Positions 7,209 through 17,631 of a stretch of DNA of 64,000 nucleotides are shown one piece after another. Under the pieces are notes generated by a model. The model did not search any database, was not told where the DNA came from, and saw only the letters and a program-made list of their open reading frames with translations. The stretch is taken from NCBI GenBank assembly GCA_016213205.1, contig JACRAZ010000106.1, forward strand, positions 1 to 64,000, given 5' to 3'. The translations under genes were made by a program, and so were the position numbers. Numbering within the stretch: the first letter of the stretch is position 1; each line of letters starts with the position of its first letter. The DNA is from Burkholderiales bacterium (GTDB taxonomy: Bacteria; Pseudomonadota; Gammaproteobacteria; Burkholderiales; Burkholderiaceae_C).

Positions 7209-8618
7209 ATGCACGAAATCATCTGCCCCCATTGCCGCAAGGCGTTCAAGATCGACGAAGCCGGTTATGCGGACATCCTCAAGCAGGTTCGCGACACCGA
7301 GTTCGAGCACCAGCTGCATGAGCGGCTGGAGCTGGCCGAGCAGGACAAGCGGGCCGCTGTCGAACTCGCCCGCGCCAAGCTTGCCGGCGAGATGCAACAG
7401 GTCGCCGCGGCAAAGGACGCGGAGATTCTCGAACTCAGGGCCAGGCTCGATGCCGGTGGCATGTCGCAGAAGCTGGCGGTGGCCGAGGCCCTCAGCGCAG
7501 TGGAAAAGGAGCGCGACGCGCTGGCCAACGAGCTGAAGGAAGCCCGGCGCGACCAGCAGACAGCGGCGCAACTGGCCGAGGCCAGGCTCCTGAACGAATT
7601 GCAGAACCTGGCCGCGGCGCGGGAGAAGGAGATCCAGGAACTGAACGCGAGGCTCGAGGCCAGCACGATGGCGAGCCGGCTCGCCGTCATGCAGGCTGTG
7701 GGCCAGGTCGAGAAGGAGCGCGACGAGTTCAAGAGCGGCCTGGAGCGGGCAACCCTCGAGAAGCAGCTTGCCGAGAAGGCCCTGAAGGACCGCTACGAGA
7801 CGCAGATCAAGGACCGCGATGACACGATCGAGCGGCTCCGGGACTTGAAGGCGCGCCTGTCGACCAAGATGGTCGGCGAGACCCTGGAGCAGCACTGCGA
7901 GACCGAGTTCAACCGGATCCGGGCGACGGCGTTCCCGCGGGCCTACTTCGAGAAGGACAACGACGCCCGCACCGGGAGCAAGGGCGACTATGTCTTCCGC
8001 GATCTGGACGAGGCCAACATCGAGGTCGTCTCGATCATGTTCGAGATGAAGAACGAAAGCGACGAGACCGCGACCAAGAAGAAGAACGAGGACTTCCTGA
8101 AAGAGCTGGACAAGGACCGCGCCGAAAAGGGCTGCGAGTATGCGGTCCTGGTGTCACTGCTGGAGCCCGACAGCGAGCTCTACAACTCCGGGATTGTCGA
8201 TGTCTCGCATCGCTACCCGAAGATGTATGTGGTGCGTCCGCAGTTCTTCATCCCGATCATCACGCTGTTGCGCAATGCCGCGCAGAACGCGCTGAAGTTC
8301 AAGACCGAGCTCGCCTTGGTGAAGGCGCAGAACATCGACATCACGAACTTCGAGAAGCAGATCGACGAGTTCAAGGCGGCCTTTGGCCGGAACTGGCGGC
8401 TGGCATCCGAGGGCTTTGTCGAAGCCATCAAGCGCATCGACGAGGCGATCCGAGACCTGGAGAAGACGAAGGAAGCGCTTCACAAGTCGGCGAACAACCT
8501 GCGGCTCGCCAATGACAAGGCCGAGGACCTCACGATCAAGCGCCTCACGCGCGGCAACCCGACGATGGCCTCGAAGTTTGCCGAGCTGAAGAACCAGGAG
8601 CTGGATGACGGCAGCTGA
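7209..8618 (+). CDS. DUF2130 family coiled-coil protein
   Basis: A 469-residue protein. It begins with a short zinc-finger-like segment (CPHCRKAF, only one CxxC visible). A long coiled coil of Glu/Lys/Ala heptads follows, about residues 25-215. The conserved DUF2130 domain spans about residues 215-430 (STKMVGETLEQHCETEFN, GSKGDYVFRD, VSIMFEMKNE, YAVLVSLLE). Some members of this family have been related to nuclease-fold proteins, but the role is unknown. It is a single gene with its own leader, converging on the PEP-CTERM gene with a 2-nt gap between stops. Confidence 0.9.
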   Translation: MHEIICPHCRKAFKIDEAGYADILKQVRDTEFEHQLHERLELAEQDKRAAVELARAKLAGEMQQVAAAKDAEILELRARLDAGGMSQKLAVAEALSAVEKERDALANELKEARRDQQTAAQLAEARLLNELQNLAAAREKEIQELNARLEASTMASRLAVMQAVGQVEKERDEFKSGLERATLEKQLAEKALKDRYETQIKDRDDTIERLRDLKARLSTKMVGETLEQHCETEFNRIRATAFPRAYFEKDNDARTGSKGDYVFRDLDEANIEVVSIMFEMKNESDETATKKKNEDFLKELDKDRAEKGCEYAVLVSLLEPDSELYNSGIVDVSHRYPKMYVVRPQFFIPIITLLRNAAQNALKFKTELALVKAQNIDITNFEKQIDEFKAAFGRNWRLASEGFVEAIKRIDEAIRDLEKTKEALHKSANNLRLANDKAEDLTIKRLTRGNPTMASKFAELKNQELDDGS

Positions 8619-8620
8619 GC

Positions 8621-9385
8621 CTAGCCGCCGCTCGCGCGGCGGCGGCGGCGCGTGGCGGCCAGCCCGGCGAAGGCCGTGCCCAGCAACGCCAGCGTGGCGG
8701 GCTCGGGCACGGTGCCGGGCGGGTCGCCGGTGATCATGTCCTGGAAGCCGGCCGATTCCAGCGTCATCACCCACTTGCCGTCGAGCGCGGCCGAGGTGTC
8801 GATGGCGGCGAAGAAGCTGTTGAGCACCGCCTGCGTGCCTGCGTCGATGCCGCTGGCCTTGAAACTGCCGCCGGCCAGGCCCCAGGCGCCGGTGTCGTAC
8901 CGGCTTTCCCAGATGCCCAGTTGCACCGCCGCGGCCACCGCGCCGCTGCCCGGGTGCAGCCAGGCAAAGGTGTCGAACGTGGGCTGGCCCTGGTTCAGCA
9001 CCGCGTTCACCGCGCCCAGGAAATCCAGCGTGCGGGCCTGCTCGCCGTTCAGGTTGATCGTGTAGTTCACGGTCCAGCCACTGCCCACGTGCTCGTAGAT
9101 GTCGTAGCAGTAGGTGTACAGGTCGTTCAGGCTGTCGACGAAGATGCTGGGCGACACACCACCGTAGGCCAGCACCGTGCCCTGGAACCGGCCGGCCGCG
9201 GTGCCCGCAGATTCGGTGCCGCCGCCGGCCTGCTTGGGATAGGTGACGGTGACGTTGTCGTAGGCCGTGCCTGGCACGCCGCTGAAGATCGGGTTGTCGA
9301 AGCGCACGGTGACGTAGGCCGCTTGGCTGCTGGCCACGCAGCCCGCCAGCACCAGGCCGAGCGAAACACAGGATGTGAGGTTCAT
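8621..9385 (-). CDS. PEP-CTERM sorting-domain exported protein
   Basis: A 254-residue exported protein. The N-terminal signal peptide ends near SSQAAY. The body is rich in aromatic beta-strand segments (DLYTYCYDIYEHVG, QLGIWESRYD), typical of a secreted beta-sandwich. The C-terminus is a textbook PEP-CTERM tag: VPEPATLALLGTAFAGLAATRRRRR. An exosortase system elsewhere in the genome should process it. The body segment with a fixed Cys and GIWESRYD resembles unnamed proteins often found with PEP-CTERM tags. The start at 9385 gives a normal signal peptide; longer readings run through sequence without coding character. Confidence 0.88.
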   Translation of the reverse strand: MNLTSCVSLGLVLAGCVASSQAAYVTVRFDNPIFSGVPGTAYDNVTVTYPKQAGGGTESAGTAAGRFQGTVLAYGGVSPSIFVDSLNDLYTYCYDIYEHVGSGWTVNYTINLNGEQARTLDFLGAVNAVLNQGQPTFDTFAWLHPGSGAVAAAVQLGIWESRYDTGAWGLAGGSFKASGIDAGTQAVLNSFFAAIDTSAALDGKWVMTLESAGFQDMITGDPPGTVPEPATLALLGTAFAGLAATRRRRRASGG

Positions 9386-9578
9386 GGTGGAGTTGTTCTG
9401 GGGAGGTCCCAACGCGTTACATTTGTTAACCGTCGGATTGTCTCCAGCAGGCTTCGACCCGCACCCCCCTGCACCTGAGCGCAGGCCGGCATGTGTGCAC
9501 GAGTTCCGTGACGGCCTGCACGCCGGGTGCGGCCGCCTGGCCAGGGGCCCCCGCGCCCGCGGTGCCGCGGGCGCGCCG

Positions 9579-12029
9579 TCAGCGGCGCCTTGATTCCAGC
9601 TTGGGCGGCCGCGCCGCGCGCGGCCGGCGCGCCGGGCGGCGTGCGTCCAGCGATTCGCAGGCGCGGCGGTAGGCCTGCAAGGTGGCCTGGGCACGGCCCA
9701 GCACCGTGTCGGCCGGGTAGCCGCCCGGGCCCAGGCTGCCGAAGCGCACGCCGGTGAGCAGTTCCATGCCCTCGCTGGCCAGATCGGCGGTGTGGATGTG
9801 GAAACGGCCCGCCTGCACCGCCTGCACCACGCGCGGGCTCAGCATCAGGTGGCGGCGGTTGCGCGAGGGGATCAGCACGCCTTGCTGCCCGTTCAGCCCC
9901 AGCAGCTCGCAGCTGCGGAAGAAGCCTTCGATCTTTTCGTTGATGCCGCCCACGGGCAGCATCTCGCCGTGCTGGTTGAGCGCGCCGGTCACCGCGATGG
10001 CCTGCTTCAGCGGCAGCCCGGACAGCGCCGACAGCAGGGCATAAAACTCGGCGCAGGAGGCCGAATCGCCCTCGACACCGTTGTACTCCTGCTCGAACAC
10101 CACCGCGGCATTCAATGCCAGCGGCGCAACATGGCCGAACAGCGCGCTCAGGTGGCTTTGCAGGATGAGCACGCCCTTGTCGTGGATGGGGCCGGAGAGC
10201 TCGACCTCGCGCTCGATGTTGACCAGCCCTTCGTCGCCGGCATGGGTGGCCGCGGTCACCCGCACCGGAAAGCCGAAGGCATGGTCGCCCAGGTCGACCA
10301 CCGTCAGGCCGTTGGCCTGGCCCACGCGCTCGCCGACCACCGCGAGCAGGCGCTGGCCGTCGACGATGGACTCCTGCAGCCGCTGCTCGGGGTGGTCGTG
10401 CCGATGCTGGCGCGCCTGGATGGCGGCCTGCACATCCACCGCCCCCACCAGCCGGGCCGCGCGTGCGCGGGCCAGCGCCGCGCTTTCGACCACCAGCGCC
10501 TCGGTGTTGGCGAAGATGGCGCTTTGCCGGAACTGGTCTTCGGCCTCGCGGTGGGTGGCCTCGATCAGCGCCGCCACCGCGGCGGCCGAGAAGTGCGGCA
10601 GCCCCAGCCGGGCGCAGGTGTGGGCCACGTACACCGCGGTGGCCTGGCGCGAGGCCGGGGTGGCGTCGAAGCTCTCGGCAAAGTCCACCTTGCAGCGGAA
10701 GCGGCGCGCGAACTCCGGGTCGCCTTCCTGCAGCAGGTAGTAGTCGTCGACCGAGGCGACGAGCACGATCTTGACCTCCACGTCCACCGGCTCGGGCTGC
10801 AGCGACACGGCCGAGATCTGGGCGTACACCATGCCCGGCTCCTCGATCTGCAGGCGGCCGCTGCGCAGGAAACGGCGCAGCTTCTCCCACACCGGCGGGT
10901 CGGCCAGCAGGTCGGTGAGGTGCAGCATCAGGAAGCCGCCATGGGCCTTGAGCAGGCTGCCGGCCCGGATGCGCGAGAAATCGGTGACCAGCACGTCGTT
11001 CTCGGCCTCGTACTCGATGCTGCCGAAGAGCGAGCGGAACACCGGGTTGTCGTCCACGATCACCGGCGCGCCCTCGCGGCCGTGGTTGTCCACCACCACG
11101 TTCACCCGCAGCCGCGAGTACAGCTCCACCAGCGCGCCGATGCGCATCTCCTCGTGCTCGCCACCGGGCTGGAACAGCTCCAGGTTCTCCAGCACGTCGT
11201 GCTGCACCTGCTCGAGGTAATGACCCAGCTTGACCGAGTCCTTGATCTGCTTGCGCAGCGCGTTGCGGATCTTCTGCGCCTCGCGTTCGAGCAGCGGCTT
11301 GAGGCCCTGGCGGCGCAGCGCATCCAGCGCCTCCTTCAGTGCGAGGTCACGCGCCTGGGCCTTGTCGAGGAAGCGGTTGACCTCGGCGCGCAGCGCTTCC
11401 TCGGCCGCGGCGATGGCCTCGCGCCGCTCACGCGGCAGCGTGATGGCCTTGGCCGCGGTGAGCGCCTGGCCCTGCTCGTCCCGCTGGGTGAAGACCAGGC
11501 GGCCGTCCTCGCGCATCAGCGCGAAGTTGCGGGCCTCGGCGAAGGCGCTCAGCTCGGCGTAGGCCTGGTCCTCCTCGGCCTGGTGCGCCGTCTGCAGGCG
11601 TTCGCTCTCGGCCTTCACGTCCAGCGCGGCCAGGCGCTTGGGGATCTCGTCCTGCAGGGTGCGGGCCAGGTCGCCCATCATCTGGCGCAAGAGCCGGCCT
11701 TCGCCGGCCGGCAGGCGCAGCGCGCGCGGCAGCTCGGGCGTGTCGAAGTTGTGCAGGTACACCAGGTCGGGCGGCACCGGCCGCTCGGCGGCCACGCGCT
11801 GCATCATCTGCTGCATCAGCGTGGCGCGGCCGCTGCCCACCTCGCCCAGCACGAACAGGTTGTAGTCCGGCTGGTCCATCTGCAGGCCGAAGCGGGCGGC
11901 CTGCTCGGCCCGCTCCTGGCCGATCCAGGACAGCGGCTGCTGCACCAGCTCGGCCGTGTCGTCGAAGCCCAGGCTGTCGGGGTCGACGTTGACACGCAGT
12001 TCGGCCGGGGTCAGGGCAACGATGGGCAT
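9579..12029 (-). CDS. Lon-like ATP-dependent protease (LonB/AAA_32 type)
   Basis: An 816-residue protein. Its N-terminal AAA+ part begins with SLGFDDTAEL and GQERAEQAARFGLQM. The Walker A loop is GEVGSGRAT (Arg where Lys is usual). A long coiled-coil insertion spans about residues 180-290. The C-terminal Lon protease domain has the catalytic Ser in GVEGDSASCAEF and the Lys in GGINEKIEGFF, a Ser-Lys dyad. It is a cytoplasmic protease of the Lon family that lacks the LAN domain. GAGAGG sits 6 nt before the ATG at 12029. A hotdog thioesterase gene ends 19 nt upstream, so the two are probably co-transcribed. Confidence 0.9.
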   Translation of the reverse strand: MPIVALTPAELRVNVDPDSLGFDDTAELVQQPLSWIGQERAEQAARFGLQMDQPDYNLFVLGEVGSGRATLMQQMMQRVAAERPVPPDLVYLHNFDTPELPRALRLPAGEGRLLRQMMGDLARTLQDEIPKRLAALDVKAESERLQTAHQAEEDQAYAELSAFAEARNFALMREDGRLVFTQRDEQGQALTAAKAITLPRERREAIAAAEEALRAEVNRFLDKAQARDLALKEALDALRRQGLKPLLEREAQKIRNALRKQIKDSVKLGHYLEQVQHDVLENLELFQPGGEHEEMRIGALVELYSRLRVNVVVDNHGREGAPVIVDDNPVFRSLFGSIEYEAENDVLVTDFSRIRAGSLLKAHGGFLMLHLTDLLADPPVWEKLRRFLRSGRLQIEEPGMVYAQISAVSLQPEPVDVEVKIVLVASVDDYYLLQEGDPEFARRFRCKVDFAESFDATPASRQATAVYVAHTCARLGLPHFSAAAVAALIEATHREAEDQFRQSAIFANTEALVVESAALARARAARLVGAVDVQAAIQARQHRHDHPEQRLQESIVDGQRLLAVVGERVGQANGLTVVDLGDHAFGFPVRVTAATHAGDEGLVNIEREVELSGPIHDKGVLILQSHLSALFGHVAPLALNAAVVFEQEYNGVEGDSASCAEFYALLSALSGLPLKQAIAVTGALNQHGEMLPVGGINEKIEGFFRSCELLGLNGQQGVLIPSRNRRHLMLSPRVVQAVQAGRFHIHTADLASEGMELLTGVRFGSLGPGGYPADTVLGRAQATLQAYRRACESLDARRPARRPRAARPPKLESRRR

Positions 12030-12048
12030 GGGAAAGCCTCTCAAGCTC

Positions 12049-12477
12049 TCAGCCCGCCGGCGCCAGCACCGCCATCGTGATGCGCGAGACACAGGTCAGC
12101 TGGCCGGCCTCGTTGGTGATGTCGATGTGCCAGACATGGGTGCTGCGGCCGATGTGCACCGGCCGCGCAATGCCATAGACCCAGCCCTCGCTGGCGCTGC
12201 GGATGTGGTTGGCATTGATGTCCAGCCCCACCACGCGATGGCCTTCGGGCGCGGCCAGCGCGGCACCGTTGGAGCCCAGGGTCTCGGCCAGCAGCACCGA
12301 CACGCCGCCGTGCAGGATGCCCGCGGGCTGCTTGGTGCGGTGATCCACCGGCGCGCGGGCGCGGATGAAGTCGTCGCCCAGCTCGAGCAGCTCGATGCCC
12401 AGGTGTTCCACCGTCGTGCCGACGTGGATCTTCTTCAGGATCTCCAGCGTGACCTTGCGCTTCCAGATGCTCGCCAT
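12049..12477 (-). CDS. hotdog-fold thioesterase (PaaI/YdiI type)
   Basis: A 142-residue single-domain hotdog protein. The family signature GILHGGVSVLLAETLGSNGAAL is present, including the His-Gly-Gly turn and the catalytic acid in LAETLGS, followed by VGLDINANHIRSA and a final RITMAVLA strand. It is predicted to hydrolyse an acyl- or aroyl-CoA thioester; the nearest well-known relatives include MenI/YdiI, which cleaves 1,4-dihydroxy-2-naphthoyl-CoA. The substrate cannot be read from sequence. It precedes the Lon-like gene on the same strand. Confidence 0.88.
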   Translation of the reverse strand: MASIWKRKVTLEILKKIHVGTTVEHLGIELLELGDDFIRARAPVDHRTKQPAGILHGGVSVLLAETLGSNGAALAAPEGHRVVGLDINANHIRSASEGWVYGIARPVHIGRSTHVWHIDITNEAGQLTCVSRITMAVLAPAG

Positions 12478-12580
12478 GGGTGAACCGGGGGGGTGGTTGC
12501 AGGAACGTCCAGTGTGTCAGAAGCGCCACCGCCAGCCCGCTGCGCCGCTGTGTGCGCGGGCCGCGCCGGCGCCCGGCGCT

Positions 12581-13000
12581 TCAGGCCTCGATGACGAGCT
12601 GCGTCTGCGTGACCAGCGCGCACAGCTTGCCCTCGGCGCTGGTGATGCGGGTCTGCCAGACCATCGTGGTGCGGCCCCGGTGCACCGCCACGCACTCGCC
12701 ACGCACCGTGGTGTTCACGCGTGCGGCACCGATGAACTTGGTGCTCGAATCGGTGGTGGTGGTGCGCTTGCCCGGGCCCATGTTCAGGAAGGTGCCCACG
12801 CCGCCCAGTGTGTCGGCAAAGGCCATCGAGGCCCCGCCGTGCAGCGTGCCGCCGGTGGTGCACAGGTCGGGCCGCACCAGCATCTCGGCCACCACGCGCT
12901 CGGGGCTGAGCTCGACCAGGCGCACACCCATCAGGCCCGGCAACAGCGGATCGAGGATGGCCTGCACGGTCTCGACCGGTGGCATGGCGGCAGCGTTCAT
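12581..13000 (-). CDS. PaaI-family hotdog thioesterase
   Basis: A 139-residue hotdog protein with GGTLHGGASMAFADTLGGVGTF, then KRTTTTDSSTKFIGAAR and a C-terminal ITSAEGKLCALVTQTQ. It is of the PaaI-like thioesterase family (hydrolysis of phenylacetyl-CoA-type or other acyl-CoA esters). It is about 30 percent like its neighbour at 12049 by eye, so it is a distinct paralogue, not a recent duplicate. Its start lies 2 nt downstream of the MmcQ/YjbR gene, so the two are co-transcribed. Confidence 0.88.
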   Translation of the reverse strand: MNAAAMPPVETVQAILDPLLPGLMGVRLVELSPERVVAEMLVRPDLCTTGGTLHGGASMAFADTLGGVGTFLNMGPGKRTTTTDSSTKFIGAARVNTTVRGECVAVHRGRTTMVWQTRITSAEGKLCALVTQTQLVIEA

Positions 13001-13002
13001 CG

Positions 13003-13341
13003 TCAGGGTCCTTTCGTTCGGGCAGACAGCAGCGACTTGGGCGCCTTGCGCGCCCAGGCCTGTTGTACCAGCTGGCGCACCACCGCAGGTTCAGCCCGCG
13101 CCAAGGCCACGCGCAGGCCCACCACCTTGCCCCCCCACAGCAGCTTTTCCAGGAAGCCGGGGTGCATGGCCAGGGCAGGCTCGCGATGCTCGTCGGCCAC
13201 GAACACGTGCAGGTGCGTCTGCTCCGGCGGCACCGTGACGAAGATCTTGCCGCGCACACGGTACGAGCTGTAGTGGAAGTGCGGCGCCTCGCTGGCCTCG
13301 GGCAGGGCCAGCGCGAAGCGGCGGATCTCGGCGAGCGTCAT
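13003..13341 (-). CDS. MmcQ/YjbR family protein
   Basis: A 112-residue protein with the small MmcQ/YjbR (CyaY-like fold) layout: an ALALPEASEAPHF start with the conserved Pro-Glu, GKIFVTVPPEQTHLHVFV strands, and a C-terminal helix ending AWARKAPKSLL. Proteins of this family may bind DNA, but no defined function is known. It is the first gene of a two-gene unit with the thioesterase at 12581. Confidence 0.85.
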   Translation of the reverse strand: MTLAEIRRFALALPEASEAPHFHYSSYRVRGKIFVTVPPEQTHLHVFVADEHREPALAMHPGFLEKLLWGGKVVGLRVALARAEPAVVRQLVQQAWARKAPKSLLSARTKGP

Positions 13342-13393
13342 CGTGGGTGAACCGGTCAGCGGGCCGGCAGCCTCGGGCCCGGCCCCGAGGCGA

Positions 13394-14536
13394 TCAAGCG
13401 CGGCTGGGGTTGATCAGGAACTTGGCCCCGGTGGCGCGCTGGCCATATCGGCTGATGTGCGTGGGCTGCAGCGCCTCGGCCAGCGAGATCTCGCCGGCAT
13501 AGTGGCTGGCGAAGGTGGTCTTGAGCTCGGCGGCCACGCGGTCCTTCAGCGCCTGCGCCACGGCGGGGCCCACCCGCTGCAGGAAGGGGAACAGCAGCCA
13601 TCCACCCATGCCCCAGGTCATGCCGAAGTTGCGCACCACTTCGGTCGGGCCGGTGTCCAGGCCGCCGTAGATGTACACCTGCTTGAAGGTGTTCGATCCA
13701 TAGCGGCTGTACTCGGTGGCCTTGCGCACCGCGGCCGCCTCCATCGCGCCCAGGATCTGGCCGGCCAGGCGGCCGCCGCCGATGGCGTCGAACGCGATCG
13801 TGGCGCCGGTGGCGGCCACGGCCTCGGTGAGGGCCTCGATGAAATCGGGGGCGCTGGAATCCACCACGTGCTGCGCGCCCTGGCCGCGCAGCAGCGCCGC
13901 CTGCTCGGGCTTGCGCACGATGTTGACCAGCGCGATGCCGTCCTTCAGGCAGATGCGGTTGAGCATCTGGCCCAGGTTCGACGCGGCGGCGGTGTGCACC
14001 AGGGCCGTGTGGCCCTCGCGCCGCATGGTCTCGACCATGCCCAGCGCGGTGAGCGGGTTCACGAAGCACGAGGCGCCCTCGGCCGCGGTGGCGCCCTCGG
14101 GCAGCACCAGGCATTGCGCCACCGGCAGGCAGCGGTACTGCGCGTACATCGCGCCGCCCAGCCCGGCCACGGTGCGCCCCAGCAGGGCCTGCGCCGCGGG
14201 CGAGGACCCGGCGGCCACCACGGTGCCCGCGCCTTCGTTGCCCACCGGCAGCGACTGGCCCACCCGGCCGGCCATGGCCTTCATGTACTTGTCGGGAATG
14301 CGGGCGGTGAGCACCGGGCGCTCGGCGGTGCCGCCCAGTTGCGCGCTGCCCATGTCGGCCGCGCCGAACAGCAGGCCGATGTCCGAGGGGTTGATCGGCG
14401 AGGCCTCCACGCGCACCAGCACCTCGTCCGGCCCGGGCGTGGGCGTGGGCACCTCGGCCAGCGAGAGCACCAGCTCGCCGCTGGCGCGCACCTCGGAACG
14501 CAGTTGCAGGCCGTGGGGGGGGATGGGGAGGGTCAT
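13394..14536 (-). CDS. zinc-type medium-chain dehydrogenase/quinone reductase family oxidoreductase
   Basis: A 380-residue MDR-superfamily protein. The N-terminal GroES-like domain contains DEVLVRVEASPINPSDIGLL and PVGNEGAGTVVAAG. The Rossmann domain is around residues 190-300 (ALVHTAAASNLGQMLNRIC, with the unusual AAASNLGQ in place of GxGxxG). No zinc-ligand cysteines are visible, which points to the quinone-oxidoreductase-like branch. NAD(P)H-dependent reduction of an enone or quinone is likely. AAGGAG precedes the ATG. It is followed downstream by no close partner, and upstream by the amidohydrolase, 34 nt away. Confidence 0.83.
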   Translation of the reverse strand: MTLPIPPHGLQLRSEVRASGELVLSLAEVPTPTPGPDEVLVRVEASPINPSDIGLLFGAADMGSAQLGGTAERPVLTARIPDKYMKAMAGRVGQSLPVGNEGAGTVVAAGSSPAAQALLGRTVAGLGGAMYAQYRCLPVAQCLVLPEGATAAEGASCFVNPLTALGMVETMRREGHTALVHTAAASNLGQMLNRICLKDGIALVNIVRKPEQAALLRGQGAQHVVDSSAPDFIEALTEAVAATGATIAFDAIGGGRLAGQILGAMEAAAVRKATEYSRYGSNTFKQVYIYGGLDTGPTEVVRNFGMTWGMGGWLLFPFLQRVGPAVAQALKDRVAAELKTTFASHYAGEISLAEALQPTHISRYGQRATGAKFLINPSRA

Positions 14537-14570
14537 GCGGGTCTCCTTGTGTGATGCGACATGCGGTGTG

Positions 14571-15631
14571 TCAGAGCCGGTACACGCGGCTGGCGGTGCC
14601 GCTGAACAGTGCCGTGCGCTCGCCGGCCGAGGCGCCGGCGGCCAAACGCTTGAACGCATTCCACAGCACCGCATAGCCGGTGCTGACCTTGTCCACCGGG
14701 AAGTTGCTCTCGAACATGCAGCGCTCGGCGCCGAAGGCCTCGATGCAGGTGTCGATCCACGGGCGCCAGGCCTCGGCGATCTGCTGCGAGCTGGGCGGCG
14801 CGGTGCGCAGGTGGAAATCGAACACGCCGATCGGCATGCCCAGGCCGCCGAGCTTGACGTTCACGTTGGGGCATTGCGCCAGCGCCAGCATGTCGCGCTT
14901 CCAGCCGGCGAACACTTCGTCGGTGCGGCCGGCGTAGGGCCCGACGCCGAGCACGCCGCCCACGTGGTTCAGGACGATCTGCGTCTGCGGGAAGGCCTGC
15001 GCCAGCGCCAGCACCTCGGGCAGCTGCGGGTGGTACTGCCAAGCCTCGAACGACAGGCCCAGCGGCGCCAGCTGGGCAAAGCCCTCGCGGAAGGCCGCGC
15101 TGCCATACAGGCCCTGCGGCGGGTTGGTGTGGCCGTTGTGGATGAGCTCGCTCGCGTCCCACGCGCCGGCGTGGCGGATGCCCTTGAAGCGGCCGTTGCC
15201 GGCGCGCAGATGCGCCTCCAGCAGCGCGCGCACCGCGGCACCGCGCGTCAGGTCGGCAAAGCTCACGATGCCGGCACAGGCCCGCGTGGCGCCGTACAGG
15301 CCGCTGGCGGCCATGGCGGCCACGCCGTTGGCGAACTCGGTCTCGCCCAGCGAGCGCTGCTCGGCGGGCCCGTCGGCCCGGTAGAAGGCCACGCAATCGA
15401 CGAACACGGTGGCCACCACGTTGTGGCCGCTGCCGGTGTCGGCCAGCAGTTCGGGCAGCAGGTAGCGGTGGCGGCGGCGGTCCCACAGGTGGTGGTGCGG
15501 GTCGACGATGGGCAGCAGCGGGTCGAGGATCTCCTCGGCGGCCTGCTTGGCGAGCCAGTCGGCATCGGGCACCAGCACCGTGGTGATGGCATTGGGGGAC
15601 TTGGGGCTGGTCATGGCGACACCGGTGAGGG

Positions 15632-15635
<4 letters not shown>
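14571..15635 (-). CDS. amidohydrolase family protein (PF04909 type)
   Basis: A 354-residue TIM-barrel metal-dependent hydrolase. The N-terminal metal motif IVDPHHHLWD, a central HHP-type segment (EAWQYHPQ), the VLNHVGG motif and the late FESNFPVDK (conserved Asp region) are typical of the 2-pyrone-4,6-dicarboxylate lactonase/decarboxylase-like amidohydrolases. The substrate is likely an organic-acid lactone or carboxylate. The start at 15635 overlaps the aldo/keto reductase stop as ATGA, so the two are translationally coupled. A later ATG (MTSPK, residue 8) is also possible. Confidence 0.87.
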
Positions 15636-16612
<977 letters not shown>

Positions 16613-16803
16613 CGCAGAAGCTCCTGGCAGGGGCGGATCCGTCAAAGGGGCGCTCAGCGTAGCAGCCTGCCGGCAAACGCGCCTGCGGGTCGACCATCAG
16701 GCCCGTTGCAGGCAGCGGCATTGCGGCCGGCGACACCGGCGCGCTGCCGGCCCTGGACAATGGCAGCCCGGCACGAACCACCCCACCCCGCAGGCAGCGC
16801 GCC

Positions 16804-17250
16804 ATGGCAGACGTTATCGGCATCGACCACCTCTACATCGCGGTGTCGGACCTGGCCCGGTCCGAGGCGTTCTACGACCTGGCGCTGGGCCAGGTGCTGG
16901 GCTTTCGCAAGAACCGCTTCACGCTGGGCGGCGACCCGCACGTGCAGTTCTACAACCGCCAGTTCGGCTTCGTGCTGCGCCCGGCACGGCGTGCCACGCC
17001 GCACGACGCCTACGCGCCGGGACTGCACCACTTCTGCCTGCGCGTGGAGTCGGCTGCCGAGGTGCAGGCGGTGGCGCTGCAGCTGCAGGCCGCGGGCATT
17101 GCCGCCACCGACGCCAGGCTGTACCCCGACTACGCGCCCGACTACATGGCCACCTTCTTCGAAGACCCGGACGGCATCCGCCTGGAGGTGACCAACTACC
17201 GCCAGGAACGGCGCGAGCGCCACGACCACTGGGACACCCTGCCCGGATGA
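16804..17250 (+). CDS. VOC-family (glyoxalase/dioxygenase fold) protein
   Basis: A 148-residue vicinal-oxygen-chelate protein. It has IGIDHLYIAVSDL (first metal His), GLHHFCLRVES (second His region) and DPDGIRLEVTN (metal Glu). Members include glyoxalase I, dioxygenases and fosfomycin-resistance enzymes. The divalent-metal site appears intact, but the substrate is unknown. It is 32 nt upstream of a thioredoxin-like gene on the same strand. Confidence 0.88.
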   Translation: MADVIGIDHLYIAVSDLARSEAFYDLALGQVLGFRKNRFTLGGDPHVQFYNRQFGFVLRPARRATPHDAYAPGLHHFCLRVESAAEVQAVALQLQAAGIAATDARLYPDYAPDYMATFFEDPDGIRLEVTNYRQERRERHDHWDTLPG

Positions 17251-17281
17251 CCTCACTCACCGCCGGTCGAGACACCACGCC

Positions 17282-17614
17282 ATGAACCCGCCCGCAGGCT
17301 TCGTGCACCCCGAGCCCCTGCGCGAGCAGGTCGACGCGCTGCCCGGCGCCACGCTGCTGGAGTTCGGCACCGGCTGGTGTGGCCATTGCCGTGCCGCGCA
17401 GCCGCGGGTGGCGCAGGCGCTGGCCCGGCATCCGGCGGTGCGGCACCTCCGGGTGGAAGACGGCCCGGGCCGGCCGCTGGGCCGATCGTTCAAGGTGCGG
17501 CTGTGGCCGACGCTGGTGTTCCTGCGCGATGGCGTCGAACAGGCGCGGCTGGTGCGGCCCACTGACACGGCGGCCATCGAGCAGGCCTTGTCGGCCCTGG
17601 GCGGCCCGCCCTGA
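17282..17614 (+). CDS. thioredoxin-family protein
   Basis: A 110-residue thioredoxin-fold protein with the redox motif WCGHC (residues 32-36) and the cis-Pro region LWPTLVFLRDGVE. No signal peptide is visible, so it should be cytoplasmic. CGHC is the disulfide-isomerase-type active site and gives a more oxidising potential than CGPC. It acts as a disulfide reductase or isomerase on unknown partners. It is probably co-transcribed with the VOC protein. Confidence 0.9.
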   Translation: MNPPAGFVHPEPLREQVDALPGATLLEFGTGWCGHCRAAQPRVAQALARHPAVRHLRVEDGPGRPLGRSFKVRLWPTLVFLRDGVEQARLVRPTDTAAIEQALSALGGPP

Positions 17615-17631
17615 AGGCGCCGGCCCGCGGC

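Noticed and set aside
9792..12080. Plus-strand frame of 762 codons opposite the Lon-like gene
   Set aside because: Antisense shadow; the minus strand encodes recognisable AAA+ and Ser-Lys protease motifs.
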